In this document: piece after piece, positions 17,824 through 26,630 of the stretch
How positions within the stretch are numbered: the first letter of the stretch is position 1
Layout: every line of letters begins with the position of its first letter
Source: Limnohabitans sp.
GTDB taxonomy: Bacteria; Pseudomonadota; Gammaproteobacteria; Burkholderiales; Burkholderiaceae_C
Reading direction: 5' to 3'
NCBI GenBank assembly: GCA_018882835.1
Contig: VERE01000002.1
Coordinates: 1 to 64,000 of the forward strand
Length of the DNA stretch: 64,000 bases
Translations under genes and position numbers: made by a program
The notes under the pieces: generated by a model
Told to the model about the DNA's origin: nothing
Databases searched by the model: none
Seen by the model: the letters and a program-made list of their open reading frames with translations, nothing else

Positions 17824-18831
17824 ATGAAACGTTTCGTCCTTTCAACCCTGGCCCTTGCAGGCGCCTTTGCCGCCCAGGCCCAAACCGTGCTGACGGTATC
17901 AAGCTGGGTAGGCCCCACGCACACGCTGTCACTGGCGCAAAAAGAATGGTGCGAAACCCTGGAGCAAAAGACCAATGGCAAAGTCAAGTGCAACATTTTG
18001 CCGCGTGCGCCCACCGCCGCACCTGGCACCTTTGATGCAGTGAAGAACGGCCTGGTTGACGTTTCGTTCACGGTACACGGTTACACCCCGGGCCGTTTCC
18101 TGCACACGCAAATGGCCGAGTTTCCTTTCCTCGGCAACTCCGCCGAATCGTTGTCAATTGCCTTCAACAAGGTGGCCAGCAAATACCCGCAATTCACCGC
18201 CGAACACCAAGGCGTGAAAGTGCTGGCCTTCTTCACCCATGGCCCCGGCATCGTCTTCAACACCAAGCGTGAAATCACCAAGGTGGACGACCTCTCCGGT
18301 CTGAAATTCCGCGTTGGCGGTGGCATGGTCAACGAGATCACCAAAACCCTCAACATGAACGTCACCCTCAAGCCCGCGCCCGACTCTTATGAGTTGTTGT
18401 CGGGCGGCGTCATGGACGGCACCCTGTTCCCGGCCGAGTCCACCGAATCGTTCCGCATCGACAAAGTGATTCGCTACGCCACCACCTTCCCGGGCGGCCT
18501 GTACAACACCAGCTTCGTCTTCATGATGAATCCGGCCAAGTACGACAAACTCGGCCCCGAGGAAAAGAAAGTGATTGACTCGATGTCCGGCGAGTACGTG
18601 GCACGCCTGTTCGGCCGTGGCTGGGACAAAGTGGACCGCCGCGCTTTTGCGCTGATGCAAGCCAACAACGTGACCGTCACCAAGGCGGATGCCAAGTTTG
18701 TGGCTGACGTCAAAGCCAAAACTTCATCCCTGGAGTCGAAGTGGGCTGCCGATGCAGAAGCCAAGGGCCTCAAGGACGCCGCCAAGGTGTTGGCAGAGTT
18801 CCGCTCGGAAATCGCCAAGCTGGAAAAGTAA
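17824..18831 (+). CDS. TRAP transporter periplasmic substrate-binding protein
   Basis: 335 residues. The ATG at 17824 is preceded by CTGGAG and opens a signal peptide (MKRFVLSTLALAGAFAAQAQ), so it is preferred to the upstream in-frame ATG at 17803. DctP-family features are the PRAPTAAPGTFDAVKNGLVDV region and GLKFRVGGGMVNEI at about residues 157-170, where the substrate-carboxylate Arg is expected. It captures an organic acid for the DctQM permease encoded next. The substrate cannot be told from sequence. Confidence 0.92.
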   Translation: MKRFVLSTLALAGAFAAQAQTVLTVSSWVGPTHTLSLAQKEWCETLEQKTNGKVKCNILPRAPTAAPGTFDAVKNGLVDVSFTVHGYTPGRFLHTQMAEFPFLGNSAESLSIAFNKVASKYPQFTAEHQGVKVLAFFTHGPGIVFNTKREITKVDDLSGLKFRVGGGMVNEITKTLNMNVTLKPAPDSYELLSGGVMDGTLFPAESTESFRIDKVIRYATTFPGGLYNTSFVFMMNPAKYDKLGPEEKKVIDSMSGEYVARLFGRGWDKVDRRAFALMQANNVTVTKADAKFVADVKAKTSSLESKWAADAEAKGLKDAAKVLAEFRSEIAKLEK

Positions 18832-18850
18832 ACTACAGGGTTGCGACAGG

Positions 18851-18876
18851 ACGGCCTCCGCGTGAGGCCGTTTTTT
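18851..18876 (+). terminator. Terminator hairpin between dctP and dctQ genes
   Basis: ACGGCCTC (18851-18858) pairs perfectly with GAGGCCGT (18864-18871), followed by a T run to 18876. It lies inside the TRAP operon, so it may act as a partial terminator that keeps the binding protein more abundant than the membrane subunits. Confidence 0.8.
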
Positions 18877-18911
18877 CTGGCTCGGCCAGCCAGCCTTTGA
18901 GGATTTGAATT

Positions 18912-19397
18912 TTGAAGAAACTGCTCGAACATTTGTGCGGTGCGCTTTGCGCGCTCGCATTGTTTGCCATCATGGCGCTGACATTCTTTGACGTCGGCGG
19001 TCGCAAACTGCTCAGTCACTCCATTCCTGGCTCGTTGGAGCTGACTGAATTGTTGATGGTGGTGGTCATTTTTGCCTCTCTGCCCTTGGTGTCCAACCGT
19101 GGCGAGCATGTGGTGTTTGACTCGCTGGACAGTGTCTGGCCCGAGTGGGTGTTGAAGCTGCAGAATGTATTGGTCCACCTGCTGTGTGCTGCGTGCATGC
19201 TAGGTTTGGCCATGCTGATGTGGCAAACCGGCAGCCAGTTTTTGGCGACGGGTGAAACCACGGCACAGCTCAAAATTCTGAAGGCGCCCTTCATCTATGG
19301 CATGAGCCTGCTGTGCGGCATCACGGGGGTCTTGCACCTGGGCCTGATGATCAAACCGCCAGCTGCGCTGCAAGAAGGTGAAGGGGTGGCACTGTGA
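18912..19397 (+). CDS. TRAP transporter small permease (DctQ type)
   Basis: 161 residues with four membrane segments, starting at a TTG (MKKLLEHLCGALCALALF) preceded by TGAGGA. The family block SIPGSLELTELLMVVVIFASLPL is visible at about residues 36-58. It stabilises the large permease. The reading frame overlaps the next gene by 4 bases (GTGA). Confidence 0.88.
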   Translation: MKKLLEHLCGALCALALFAIMALTFFDVGGRKLLSHSIPGSLELTELLMVVVIFASLPLVSNRGEHVVFDSLDSVWPEWVLKLQNVLVHLLCAACMLGLAMLMWQTGSQFLATGETTAQLKILKAPFIYGMSLLCGITGVLHLGLMIKPPAALQEGEGVAL

Positions 19398-20686
19398 TTG
19401 AAGCACTCATTGGCTTTGCCGCTATTTTTGCCCTTGCGCTGCTGCGCGTGCCGCTGGCCTTTTCCATGGGCCTGGTCGGTATTTTTGGCATTGGCCTGAC
19501 CATCGGCTGGCAAGCCGCCTTTGCAGGCGCTGCCCAAGTGGTCTACGAGACCGGGTTCGCATACACCTTGTCCGTCATCCCCCTGTTCATTTTGATGGGC
19601 AACTTTGTGGCACGCGCTGGGCTGGCGCATGAATTGTTTCAGGCGGCTTATGCCTTCATTGGCCATTTCCGGGGTGGCTTGGCTCACGCCACTGTGGCGG
19701 CCTGTGCCGGCTTTGGCGCCATTTGCGGCTCGTCCATTGCCACCGCAGCGACTATGAGCAAGGTGGCCTATCCCTCGATGAAGCGGTTGGGCTACAGCGA
19801 CGAGTTGTCCACCGGCGTCATGGCCGCAGGTGGCACGCTGGGCATCATGATTCCACCCTCCACCATTATGGTGATTTACGGCATCATTACCGAAACCAAC
19901 ATCGGAAAGCTGTTTGCCGCCGGCGTCATCCCAGGCGTGCTCACCGCCTTGCTGATGATGCTGGGTATTGTTCTGATGACCCGCCACGACCCCGAACATG
20001 CCCCAGCGGGCGAGCGCACATCTTGGCCCGACCGCTGGCGCGCCCTGAGCGGCATCTGGGGCGTGGCCCTGCTGGTGGTAGTGGTGCTGGGCGGCATCTA
20101 TGGCGGCCTTTTCACTGCGACAGAAGGTGCTGGCTTTGGCGCGTTCGGCGCCTTTTTGTTTGCCCTGGCTCGGCGTCGTCTCACCTGGCTGTCGCTGTAT
20201 CAAATTCTGGTGGAGTCTGCGCGCACCACGGCCATGCTGTTCACCTTGTTGATTGCCGCCTCCATCTTCGCCAACTTCGTGAACTACACCACGATGCCTA
20301 CGGACCTGAAGGAATGGATCACCCACCTGGGCTTGTCACCCATCATGATTGTGGTGGCCATGATGGGCATCTACATTTTGCTGGGCACGGTCATGGAAGA
20401 GCTGACCATGGTGCTCCTGACCATCCCCTTGTTCTTCCCCATCGTCACGTCTCTGGGCTTTGACCCGGTGTGGTTTGGCGTGCTGATTGTGATGATTGTT
20501 CAGATTGGACTGATCTCACCGCCAGTGGGCATGAACCTGTTCGTGCTGAACTCATTGTTGCCGGGTGTGAGCCTGGGCCAAATTTTCCGCGGCTGCTGGC
20601 CCTTCGTGGCCATCATGGTCGGCGTGCTGGGCTTGCTGGTGGCCTTCCCCGGCCTCAGCTTGTGGCTGCCCTCGATGATGAATTGA
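19394..20686 (+). CDS. TRAP transporter large permease (DctM type)
   Basis: 430 residues and about 12 membrane segments; the transport channel of the TRAP system, driven by an ion gradient. It starts at a GTG overlapping the dctQ stop. Family blocks include FVARAGLAHELFQAAYAFIG, GGTLGIMIPPSTIMVIYG and LISPPVGMNLFVLN. Its stop codon abuts the stop of the convergent mscS gene with no intergenic base. Confidence 0.94.
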   Translation: MIEALIGFAAIFALALLRVPLAFSMGLVGIFGIGLTIGWQAAFAGAAQVVYETGFAYTLSVIPLFILMGNFVARAGLAHELFQAAYAFIGHFRGGLAHATVAACAGFGAICGSSIATAATMSKVAYPSMKRLGYSDELSTGVMAAGGTLGIMIPPSTIMVIYGIITETNIGKLFAAGVIPGVLTALLMMLGIVLMTRHDPEHAPAGERTSWPDRWRALSGIWGVALLVVVVLGGIYGGLFTATEGAGFGAFGAFLFALARRRLTWLSLYQILVESARTTAMLFTLLIAASIFANFVNYTTMPTDLKEWITHLGLSPIMIVVAMMGIYILLGTVMEELTMVLLTIPLFFPIVTSLGFDPVWFGVLIVMIVQIGLISPPVGMNLFVLNSLLPGVSLGQIFRGCWPFVAIMVGVLGLLVAFPGLSLWLPSMMN

Positions 20687-21940
20687 TCACACCCCAGGCG
20701 CCCCTGACTGGTGGCGCCAGTCTGTGGGAGGCGATGTGATGGTCACATGCGCCTGCCGAAGGGCATTCAAAATTGCCACATTGACTGCAGAGCGCACATT
20801 CAACTGGCCGTTGTCGGGGTCATTGATCCAGAAGGCCACCGAGAATTCCAAACCGTCGTTGCCCAACAAAGCCAGGTGCGCTGCAGGCGCGGGGTCGGCC
20901 AGCACGCGCGGGCAACTGAGCGCGGCCTCGCACAACAACTTTTGCAGGTGCGGCACGTCGCAGTCGTAAGACACAGTGACCGTGCAATTCAACAGTATTT
21001 TGGAATCGACCAGCGACAGGTTTTCCACCCGCTGCGTGATCAAGGCCTCATTGGGCACGATCGCTTCGCGGCCATTGGCCGCCCGAATTTGCGTGTAGCG
21101 CGTTTTGATGTCGGTGATCTTGCCTTCAAAGCCATCGATCTTCACATGGTCGCCAATGCGCAAGGAGCGCTCGATCAGAATGACAAAGCCGCTGACGTAA
21201 TTGGCCGCCAACTTCTGCAGGCCAAAACCCAAACCGACGCCCAAGGCACCGCCCAGAACTGACAAGGCCGTCAAATCGACGCCCACGGCTGACAGGACGA
21301 ACAGCAAGCCGAGCAACAACAACAAGGCACGCAAGGCATTGGAGGCCACTTTGCGCATAGACAAATCTTGCACAGTCTGCACCAGCACCTTGCGCTCAAT
21401 CGTTGCCGACAACCAGAGCGCCAACACCAGCACCAGGGAAGACGACAAAACGCCCTCTAACAAAGTGCGCAAATCCAGATGGGTTTTGCCAAAGGACAGA
21501 TGAATGGCCTCCAGCTCGGCCAGGACGATGGGCAGTCCTCCCGTGATCCAAAGCACCGCGATGACCCAGGCCACCCAGGAGAACCCCTGCTCAATCAGCC
21601 GCACGCCATGAGATAAAGGGAAAACGGCTGTCATGACGCGCGCCATCAAACGAATGGCCGCCAGCGACAGAAGAATGGGCACCGCCACTTTCAACACCGA
21701 CGCGCTCGCATGGTGCTGCACCCAAGCCAACTTGGCGCCATAGGTCAGCACCAGGGCAAGCGCGGGAAACATCAGGCCATCGACAATGGATCGCCCAAAC
21801 CAGACCGATTCGGGGCGTGCGCCCTGTCCTAACCAGCGGGATACCAGCCATGCCACGCTCAATGCCAAAAGCAACAAGCCACACTCCGGCAAAACGCCCG
21901 GACTGCGCAAGTCTTGTAAAAGTTGCAGCAACTCGCTCAT
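20687..21940 (-). CDS. Mechanosensitive ion channel, MscS family
   Basis: 417 residues from the ATG at 21940 (MSELLQLLQDLRSPGVL); the frame is open further upstream but that part lies inside the preceding gene. Several membrane helices fill the N-terminal half. The pore helix is GGALGVGLGFGLQKLAANYVSG and the beta domain follows (LIERSLRIGDHVKIDG...VPNEALI). It releases solutes on hypo-osmotic shock. The deacetylase-family gene upstream ends 2 bases before this start, so the two are probably cotranscribed. Confidence 0.93.
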   Translation of the reverse strand: MSELLQLLQDLRSPGVLPECGLLLLALSVAWLVSRWLGQGARPESVWFGRSIVDGLMFPALALVLTYGAKLAWVQHHASASVLKVAVPILLSLAAIRLMARVMTAVFPLSHGVRLIEQGFSWVAWVIAVLWITGGLPIVLAELEAIHLSFGKTHLDLRTLLEGVLSSSLVLVLALWLSATIERKVLVQTVQDLSMRKVASNALRALLLLLGLLFVLSAVGVDLTALSVLGGALGVGLGFGLQKLAANYVSGFVILIERSLRIGDHVKIDGFEGKITDIKTRYTQIRAANGREAIVPNEALITQRVENLSLVDSKILLNCTVTVSYDCDVPHLQKLLCEAALSCPRVLADPAPAAHLALLGNDGLEFSVAFWINDPDNGQLNVRSAVNVAILNALRQAHVTITSPPTDWRHQSGAPGV

Positions 21941-21942
21941 AT

Positions 21943-22896
21943 TTACAAATCTGCCAGCGCGCGCAGATGTGCCTCCACGCTGCGCGCCAGTGCGCTGAGG
22001 TTGTAGCCCCCCTCCAGGCAAGACACAATGCGTCCGCCAGAATGCCTCTTGGCCACCTCGCGAATGCGCCAGGTGATCCAACTGTAGTCCGCTTCCGTCA
22101 GGCCGAGTTGCCCCATGTCGTCTTCTCGGTGCGCATCAAAACCCGCGCTTATGAAAATCAACTCGGGCCGATGCGCCTCCAGGCGAGGAATCCAGAAAGT
22201 CTCCACCAACTCGCGAATTTCCATGCCTCGCGTGTAAGCCGGCACCGGCACATTCACCATATTGGCTGCAGGATTCTCTGCTCCGTTATAAGGATAGAAC
22301 GGGTGCTGAAAAAAACTGACCATCAACGCCCTGTCATCACCCGCCAGAATGTCTTCGGTGCCATTGCCATGGTGCACATCGAAGTCCACCACCGCCACAC
22401 GTTTGAGGCCGTGGCGGTCTAACGCATGTTTCGCCGCAATGGCCACATTGTTGAAAAAGCAAAAGCCCATGGCTTGTTGCCGGGTGGCATGGTGACCCGG
22501 CGGGCGTGTGGCGCAAAACGCATTCTCCAGTTCGCCGTCAATGACCGCATCGGTTGCGGCAATGGCTGCGCCGGCAGAGTGCAAGGCCGCTTCCCAGGTG
22601 TGCAGGTTCAAAGAGGTGTCGGGGTCCACTTGCAAATGCTCGGGACCGCCAGCCATCAGGTCTTCGCGCAATCGGTCACTCAGGCCGCGCAAGGCTGCCA
22701 CATGCATGCGGTCATGCGCCAACTCGATATCGCTGAGCGCTGCGGGGGCGGCCTGCATGGGCGTGAGCCCCATGCTGACGCCGGAAATCAGCAAACGGTC
22801 CTGGATGGCGTCCAGCCGCTGGGGGCACTCGGGATGCCCGCTGCCCATGTCGTGCTTCCAGCACGTAGGATGTGTGTAGTACCCAGTCCTGCTCAT
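21943..22896 (-). CDS. Histone-deacetylase-family hydrolase (acetylpolyamine amidohydrolase-like)
   Basis: 317 residues with a full zinc-hydrolase active site: RPPGHHAT (tandem His), VDFDVHHGNGTEDI (Asp/His zinc ligands), SAGFDAHREDDMG (second Asp), and the Gly-rich EGGYN near the C-terminus. Bacterial members deacetylate acetylpolyamines or other small acetyl compounds. It is upstream of mscS, nearly overlapping, and divergent from mltB. Confidence 0.9.
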   Translation of the reverse strand: MSRTGYYTHPTCWKHDMGSGHPECPQRLDAIQDRLLISGVSMGLTPMQAAPAALSDIELAHDRMHVAALRGLSDRLREDLMAGGPEHLQVDPDTSLNLHTWEAALHSAGAAIAATDAVIDGELENAFCATRPPGHHATRQQAMGFCFFNNVAIAAKHALDRHGLKRVAVVDFDVHHGNGTEDILAGDDRALMVSFFQHPFYPYNGAENPAANMVNVPVPAYTRGMEIRELVETFWIPRLEAHRPELIFISAGFDAHREDDMGQLGLTEADYSWITWRIREVAKRHSGGRIVSCLEGGYNLSALARSVEAHLRALADL

Positions 22897-22963
22897 GCTT
22901 TCAGCTTACCATGGGCTCGCTCTGGACTTACATACACTTGCGCAAAGACTGACGGGAATCAAT

Positions 22964-24058
22964 GTGAAATTTGCGCTTCGAAAAAACCTGGGATTGTGGG
23001 TTCTGACAGTATCTGTGGCTTCAGCGGTTTTGTCAGCTTGGACGCCTGCGGCCTTGGCTTCCAACAAGGCGGCCACGGCCACGCCCCGCAAACCTCAAAC
23101 CCCCACAGGCCCCCCCTTTGGCCAGCGCGCCGATGCCATGGCCTTGGCCGATACCTTGGCGCAGCGTCATGCATTGCCTGTGCAATGGGCTCGCAAACAA
23201 TTGAGCCAAGCCCGCGAAATCAGCAGCCTTCCCAAATTGGTCTTGCCCCCACCCGTGGGCGTTCCCAAGAATTGGGCCGCATACCATGACCGGTTTGTGG
23301 AACCGCGGCGGATTGAGGCAGGTCGCGCGTTTTGGGAAAACCACCGCTCCGCACTGGCCCGCGCCGAGTCGCAGTTCGGGGTGCCGGCGGCCATGATTGT
23401 GGGCGTCATCGGCGTCGAAACCTACTATGGTCGGCACATGGGCAACTACCGTGTGATTGACGCCTTGACCACCCTGGGTTTGAATTTTCCGGCGGCGCAT
23501 CCGCGTGCGGCCGAACGACAAAAATTCTTTCAAGATGAGTTGGGTCACTTGCTGGTGCAAATGCGCAAGTCCCCAAAAATGACGTTTTCTGGCAGCTACG
23601 CAGGCGCCATGGGCTGGCCCCAGTTCATGCCCTCCAGCTGGGCGCGTTTTGCTGTGGACTTCGATGGCGACGGCCGCATCGACCTGATCAACAGCCCCAT
23701 TGACGCCATCGGCTCGGTGGCGCGTTACTTCCAGGCCTTTGGCTGGAAGACAGGCATGCCCACACATTACGAGGTGAACCTGGACAGCCCAGACTTGCAA
23801 AAGGAGGTCTTGCTCGCCCCCGACATTTTGCCCAGCTTCAGCGCCGCGCGCTTTCAAGAGCTGGGCGCACAACTTGGGCCTGAAGCGCAAACTCACCCGG
23901 GCCTTCTGGCGCTGGTGGAGTTGCAGAATGGCGAGCAACCTGCTTCTTATGTGGCGGGCACGGAGAATTTTTATGTGGTGACGCGGTACAACTGGAGCAG
24001 CTATTACGCGATGGCGGTGATCAAGCTGGGTGAGGCTATCAAAGCCGCCCGACCTTGA
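22964..24058 (+). CDS. mltB: Lytic murein transglycosylase B
   Basis: Cuts peptidoglycan glycan strands to 1,6-anhydro ends in the periplasm. The GTG at 22964 gives 364 residues with an immediate signal sequence (KNLGLWVLTVSVASAVLSAWTPAALA); the upstream ATG at 22895 would start inside the promoter shared with the divergent gene. The catalytic Glu is in IVGVIGVETYYGRHMG, followed by YAGAMGWPQFMPSSW. No lipobox Cys is seen, so it is probably a soluble form. A degenerate copy of its 3' end lies at 24932-25001. Confidence 0.9.
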   Translation: MKFALRKNLGLWVLTVSVASAVLSAWTPAALASNKAATATPRKPQTPTGPPFGQRADAMALADTLAQRHALPVQWARKQLSQAREISSLPKLVLPPPVGVPKNWAAYHDRFVEPRRIEAGRAFWENHRSALARAESQFGVPAAMIVGVIGVETYYGRHMGNYRVIDALTTLGLNFPAAHPRAAERQKFFQDELGHLLVQMRKSPKMTFSGSYAGAMGWPQFMPSSWARFAVDFDGDGRIDLINSPIDAIGSVARYFQAFGWKTGMPTHYEVNLDSPDLQKEVLLAPDILPSFSAARFQELGAQLGPEAQTHPGLLALVELQNGEQPASYVAGTENFYVVTRYNWSSYYAMAVIKLGEAIKAARP

Positions 24059-24180
24059 CCCTCCGAGATTGCGAGGTCCCAAAGGGGCCGCGGCAATCGC
24101 AAGCCGAAAAAAATCGCCGCACTTCGCCCGCGACGACGGATACATTCGCGGGGACGGAAATTCCGAGCGGTAGCGGAGAC

Positions 24181-24681
24181 TCACCCCCCATTTCGAGCTC
24201 GACAAAGCGCTTGCAAGTCATTGTCGCGAATGAAGCCGCATTGCCCACTGCCAGCGCCGGTTGATGCTCGGCACATGGCCTGCAGATCTGAGTCACGAAT
24301 GAATCCACACTGCCCGCTTCCGGATCCCGTTGATGCGCGGCAATAAGCCTGCAAATCACCATTTCTGATAAAGCCACATTGCCCGCCGCCACCCCCAGTG
24401 ACAGCACGGCACATGGCTTGCTGGTCGTTGTCGCGGATAAAACCGCACTGCCCCGATCCACTGCCTGTGGTTGCACGACAAAATGCTTGCATATCCTGGT
24501 CACGAATAAAGCCGCACTGACCTCCACCACTGCCCGTGCTGGCACGGCATTGGGCTTGTAAATTTGGGTCTTTGATAAAACCACATTGACCGCTTTGTGC
24601 TGCAACACCGCTCATGAAAAATGCGGCTATCCAGCAAAAATGAAAAACAAGTCTCATGGGCACCCGCTGGGATGATTTCAT
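24181..24681 (-). CDS. Exported protein of six 23-residue Cys-containing repeats
   Basis: 166 residues. The first 29 or so form a signal peptide (core LVFHFCWIAAFFMSGVAAQ). The rest is six tandem repeats beginning QCGFI, each with two Cys 12 apart (QCGFIRDxDLQAxCRA) and a Gly/Ser/Thr linker; repeats 1-5 are 23 residues and the last stops after 20. Cys are invariant in all six, suggesting one disulfide or metal site per repeat. I do not know a function. It faces mltB and lies between mltB and a degenerate copy of the mltB 3' end. Another frame is also open over this DNA but lacks this regularity. Confidence 0.78.
   Translation of the reverse strand: MKSSQRVPMRLVFHFCWIAAFFMSGVAAQSGQCGFIKDPNLQAQCRASTGSGGGQCGFIRDQDMQAFCRATTGSGSGQCGFIRDNDQQAMCRAVTGGGGGQCGFIRNGDLQAYCRASTGSGSGQCGFIRDSDLQAMCRASTGAGSGQCGFIRDNDLQALCRARNGG
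24184..24588 (-). repeat. Six tandem 69-bp coding repeats
   Basis: Five full units of 69 bp plus a final 60-bp unit encode the QCGFI repeats. Copies differ at many third positions, so the array is not a recent expansion, but the residue pattern Cys-N11-Cys is kept throughout. Confidence 0.85.
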
Positions 24682-25036
24682 AGCCAGATACTATGTCAGG
24701 TTTCCATAGCGATGAAGTGTCGGTTGAACCCTATTGTTCATCTGCTCCATGAACTCGCTGTGCTGCCTGTCGAAGCCAGGGCGCTGATGACTTCAGCGCA
24801 TCGGTGATTTTTAGTTAAGTTAATATGTCCTTCAGGCGCATGGTGTTGTAGCCTTCCCCGACAATGACAGCAATCATTCTTAAAATAAATACATTTTTGA
24901 ATGAAGCTAAATTTCTAAGCACGCTTTTATGCTGGACCAGTCATTACGCAATGGCAGTGATCAAGCTGGGCGAGGGGGTGAATGTCACCTTGTCACACTG
25001 AACACACCCCCCACTTAAACTACATCCAAATTAACA
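24682..25036. other. 355-base gene-free stretch
   Basis: A comparatively AT-rich gap between the repeat-protein gene and the alpha/beta hydrolase. It should contain the promoters of both. I found no RNA gene or strong terminator in it. Its right part contains the mltB relic at 24932-25001. Confidence 0.6.
24932..25001 (+). pseudogene. Relic of the mltB 3' end
   Basis: From CTGGA at 24932, 38 of 44 bases match the end of mltB (about 23992-24035). In frame it reads SHYAMAVIKLGEG, against SYYAMAVIKLGEA in MltB, and ends at a TGA at 24999-25001. No upstream mltB-like sequence remains. It is either the leftover of a duplicated mltB or a duplication produced when the intervening 0.9 kb was inserted. 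Confidence 0.75.
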
Positions 25037-25933
25037 ATGTTTGCCCTGGCAAATGCCCCCACGGAACCCATCGAAAGGCAACTAAAAGCCGCTGACGGCT
25101 ATGTGTTGCACGCGATGCAATACATCGCCAGCGGCCAACCTAAAGGCTACTTGATCGTGGCCGGCGCAACCGGCGTGCCGCAACGCATTTACAAGCGATT
25201 TGCGCAATTCGCTGCAGCCGAGGGCGTAGAGGTGTGGACTCTGGACTACCGTGGTATTGGCCTTTCCAAGCCGGCCAGCCTGCTCGGATTCGAAATGGAC
25301 TACCTCGACTGGGCGAAGCAAGATTTGGCAGCGCTGCTGGCACACCTTGCGGCTCAAGGGGACATGCCTATTTGGATGGTCGGTCACTCTTATGGGGGTC
25401 ACGCTTTTGGCTTGTTACCCGGCAAAGAGCGCGTCAAGCGCTTTGTCACATTCGCCACCGGTACAGGTTGGCATGGCTGGATGCCACCGTTAGAGCGCTT
25501 GCGCGTCTTGTTCATGTGGCGGGTGCTGGGGCCGTTGATTGTGCGAGCCAAGGGTTACTTGGCTTGGAGCCTTCTAGGCATGGGGGAAGATTTGCCGCGA
25601 GGGGTCTACACGCAGTGGCGGCAATGGTGCCAATGGCCTCGCTATTTTTTTGATGACCCTGAGCAAAAGCATCTCGCCGCTGAATTTGCGAAAGTGGACA
25701 TCCCCATTCGGGCCATCAATGCGAGCGATGACGCCTGGGCGCCACCTGCATCACGCGATGCGTTCATGTCGGCCTACAGCCGCGCCAGCGTCGAAGCCAT
25801 CACCCTGGAGCCCGCCAGCCTTGGCATGCCTGCGATTGGGCACATGGGCTATTTCCGACCTCAAGCGCAGGCCTTGTGGAAAGAAACCTTGGACTGGCTG
25901 ACCCAAGATGTGACAGCAAGCTCGATCGCATAG
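25037..25933 (+). CDS. Alpha/beta hydrolase family protein
   Basis: 298 residues with the alpha/beta-hydrolase fold. The nucleophile elbow is VGHSYGGHAF (Ser about residue 118), preceded by the strand-turn LDYRGIGLS, and a C-terminal His is probably in AIGHMGYF. No signal peptide. Substrate unknown; serine esterases, lipases and thioesterases share this form. No clear ribosome binding site before the ATG at 25037, so the exact start is uncertain. Confidence 0.83.
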   Translation: MFALANAPTEPIERQLKAADGYVLHAMQYIASGQPKGYLIVAGATGVPQRIYKRFAQFAAAEGVEVWTLDYRGIGLSKPASLLGFEMDYLDWAKQDLAALLAHLAAQGDMPIWMVGHSYGGHAFGLLPGKERVKRFVTFATGTGWHGWMPPLERLRVLFMWRVLGPLIVRAKGYLAWSLLGMGEDLPRGVYTQWRQWCQWPRYFFDDPEQKHLAAEFAKVDIPIRAINASDDAWAPPASRDAFMSAYSRASVEAITLEPASLGMPAIGHMGYFRPQAQALWKETLDWLTQDVTASSIA

Positions 25934-25969
25934 ATTGCGATTGCAGCTAGCCCCTCCCCTGTTGACCTG

Positions 25970-26611
25970 TCAATCAAAGTCAACCGCCGGCAATTTCAAA
26001 TTCAACCAAAGCGTCACCAGCCTTGTCCCGGTGGTCACGAACGTGCAAGCTGCGAGCGCCACCCATTCTGGCATTGCCATCCAGGCCAATACAACGTAAA
26101 CACTCGCCCCAAACAGTGCACAAATAGCGTACGGGCGATGATCCCTGAAGAGGCTGGGAATTTCATTGCAAGCCATGTCTCTCAACACGCCCCCAAAGGT
26201 ACCGGTCACGACGCCCATCATGACGGCCACGGCGGGGGGTTGCCCCATCGTCCATGACAAGTGCAGCCCCGTGGTGCAAAACAATCCCAAGCCAAGCGCA
26301 TCCGGAATGGACAGCAATTTTTCGCTTGTCTCCAGCTGGTGGTGTTTGAAAAAAGTAGCGCAGGCAGCACACAACAGCAAGATGCCCAACAACGCTTCTT
26401 GATGCTCGACCCAGAAAAAAGGGCGCCGGTCGATAAGCACATCGCGCAAGGTTCCACCGCCAAAGGCAGCCAGAAAGCCGCAGACGCAAATACCCACAAT
26501 GTCCATGCGCTTTCGTATGGCCCCCAACACCCCTGAGACAGCGAATGCAGCGGTCCCCAGGTATTCCAACGCGACCAGCGTATGCAGGCGAAACGATTCG
26601 ATGTTGCTCAC
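25970..26611 (-). CDS. TRIC/UPF0126 family cation channel (YicG/YadS-like)
   Basis: 213 residues from a GTG at 26611, which matches the family's length; an upstream in-frame start at 26680 would overlap the preceding gene. Seven membrane segments in a duplicated arrangement with the signatures AVSGVLGAIRKRMDIVG, AFGGGTLRDVLI and GTFGGVLRDMACNE. Prokaryotic TRIC proteins form trimeric cation channels. It starts 19 bases after the stop of the upstream Bug receptor. Confidence 0.88.
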   Translation of the reverse strand: MSNIESFRLHTLVALEYLGTAAFAVSGVLGAIRKRMDIVGICVCGFLAAFGGGTLRDVLIDRRPFFWVEHQEALLGILLLCAACATFFKHHQLETSEKLLSIPDALGLGLFCTTGLHLSWTMGQPPAVAVMMGVVTGTFGGVLRDMACNEIPSLFRDHRPYAICALFGASVYVVLAWMAMPEWVALAACTFVTTGTRLVTLWLNLKLPAVDFD

Positions 26612-26630
26612 AGCCAAAACCGATGTGTCA

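Noticed and set aside
24067-24098. Terminator after mltB (GATTGC...GCAATC stem)
   Set aside because: A stem with a wobble and a bulge can be drawn, but there is no T run, so I do not call it.
24184-24588. Possible CRISPR array
   Set aside because: Units are contiguous 69-bp coding repeats without unique spacers, and no cas genes are present.
24039-24608. Second open frame (189 codons) across the Cys-repeat gene
   Set aside because: It has periodicity only because the DNA is repeated; it lacks a signal peptide and conserved residues, unlike the QCGFI frame.
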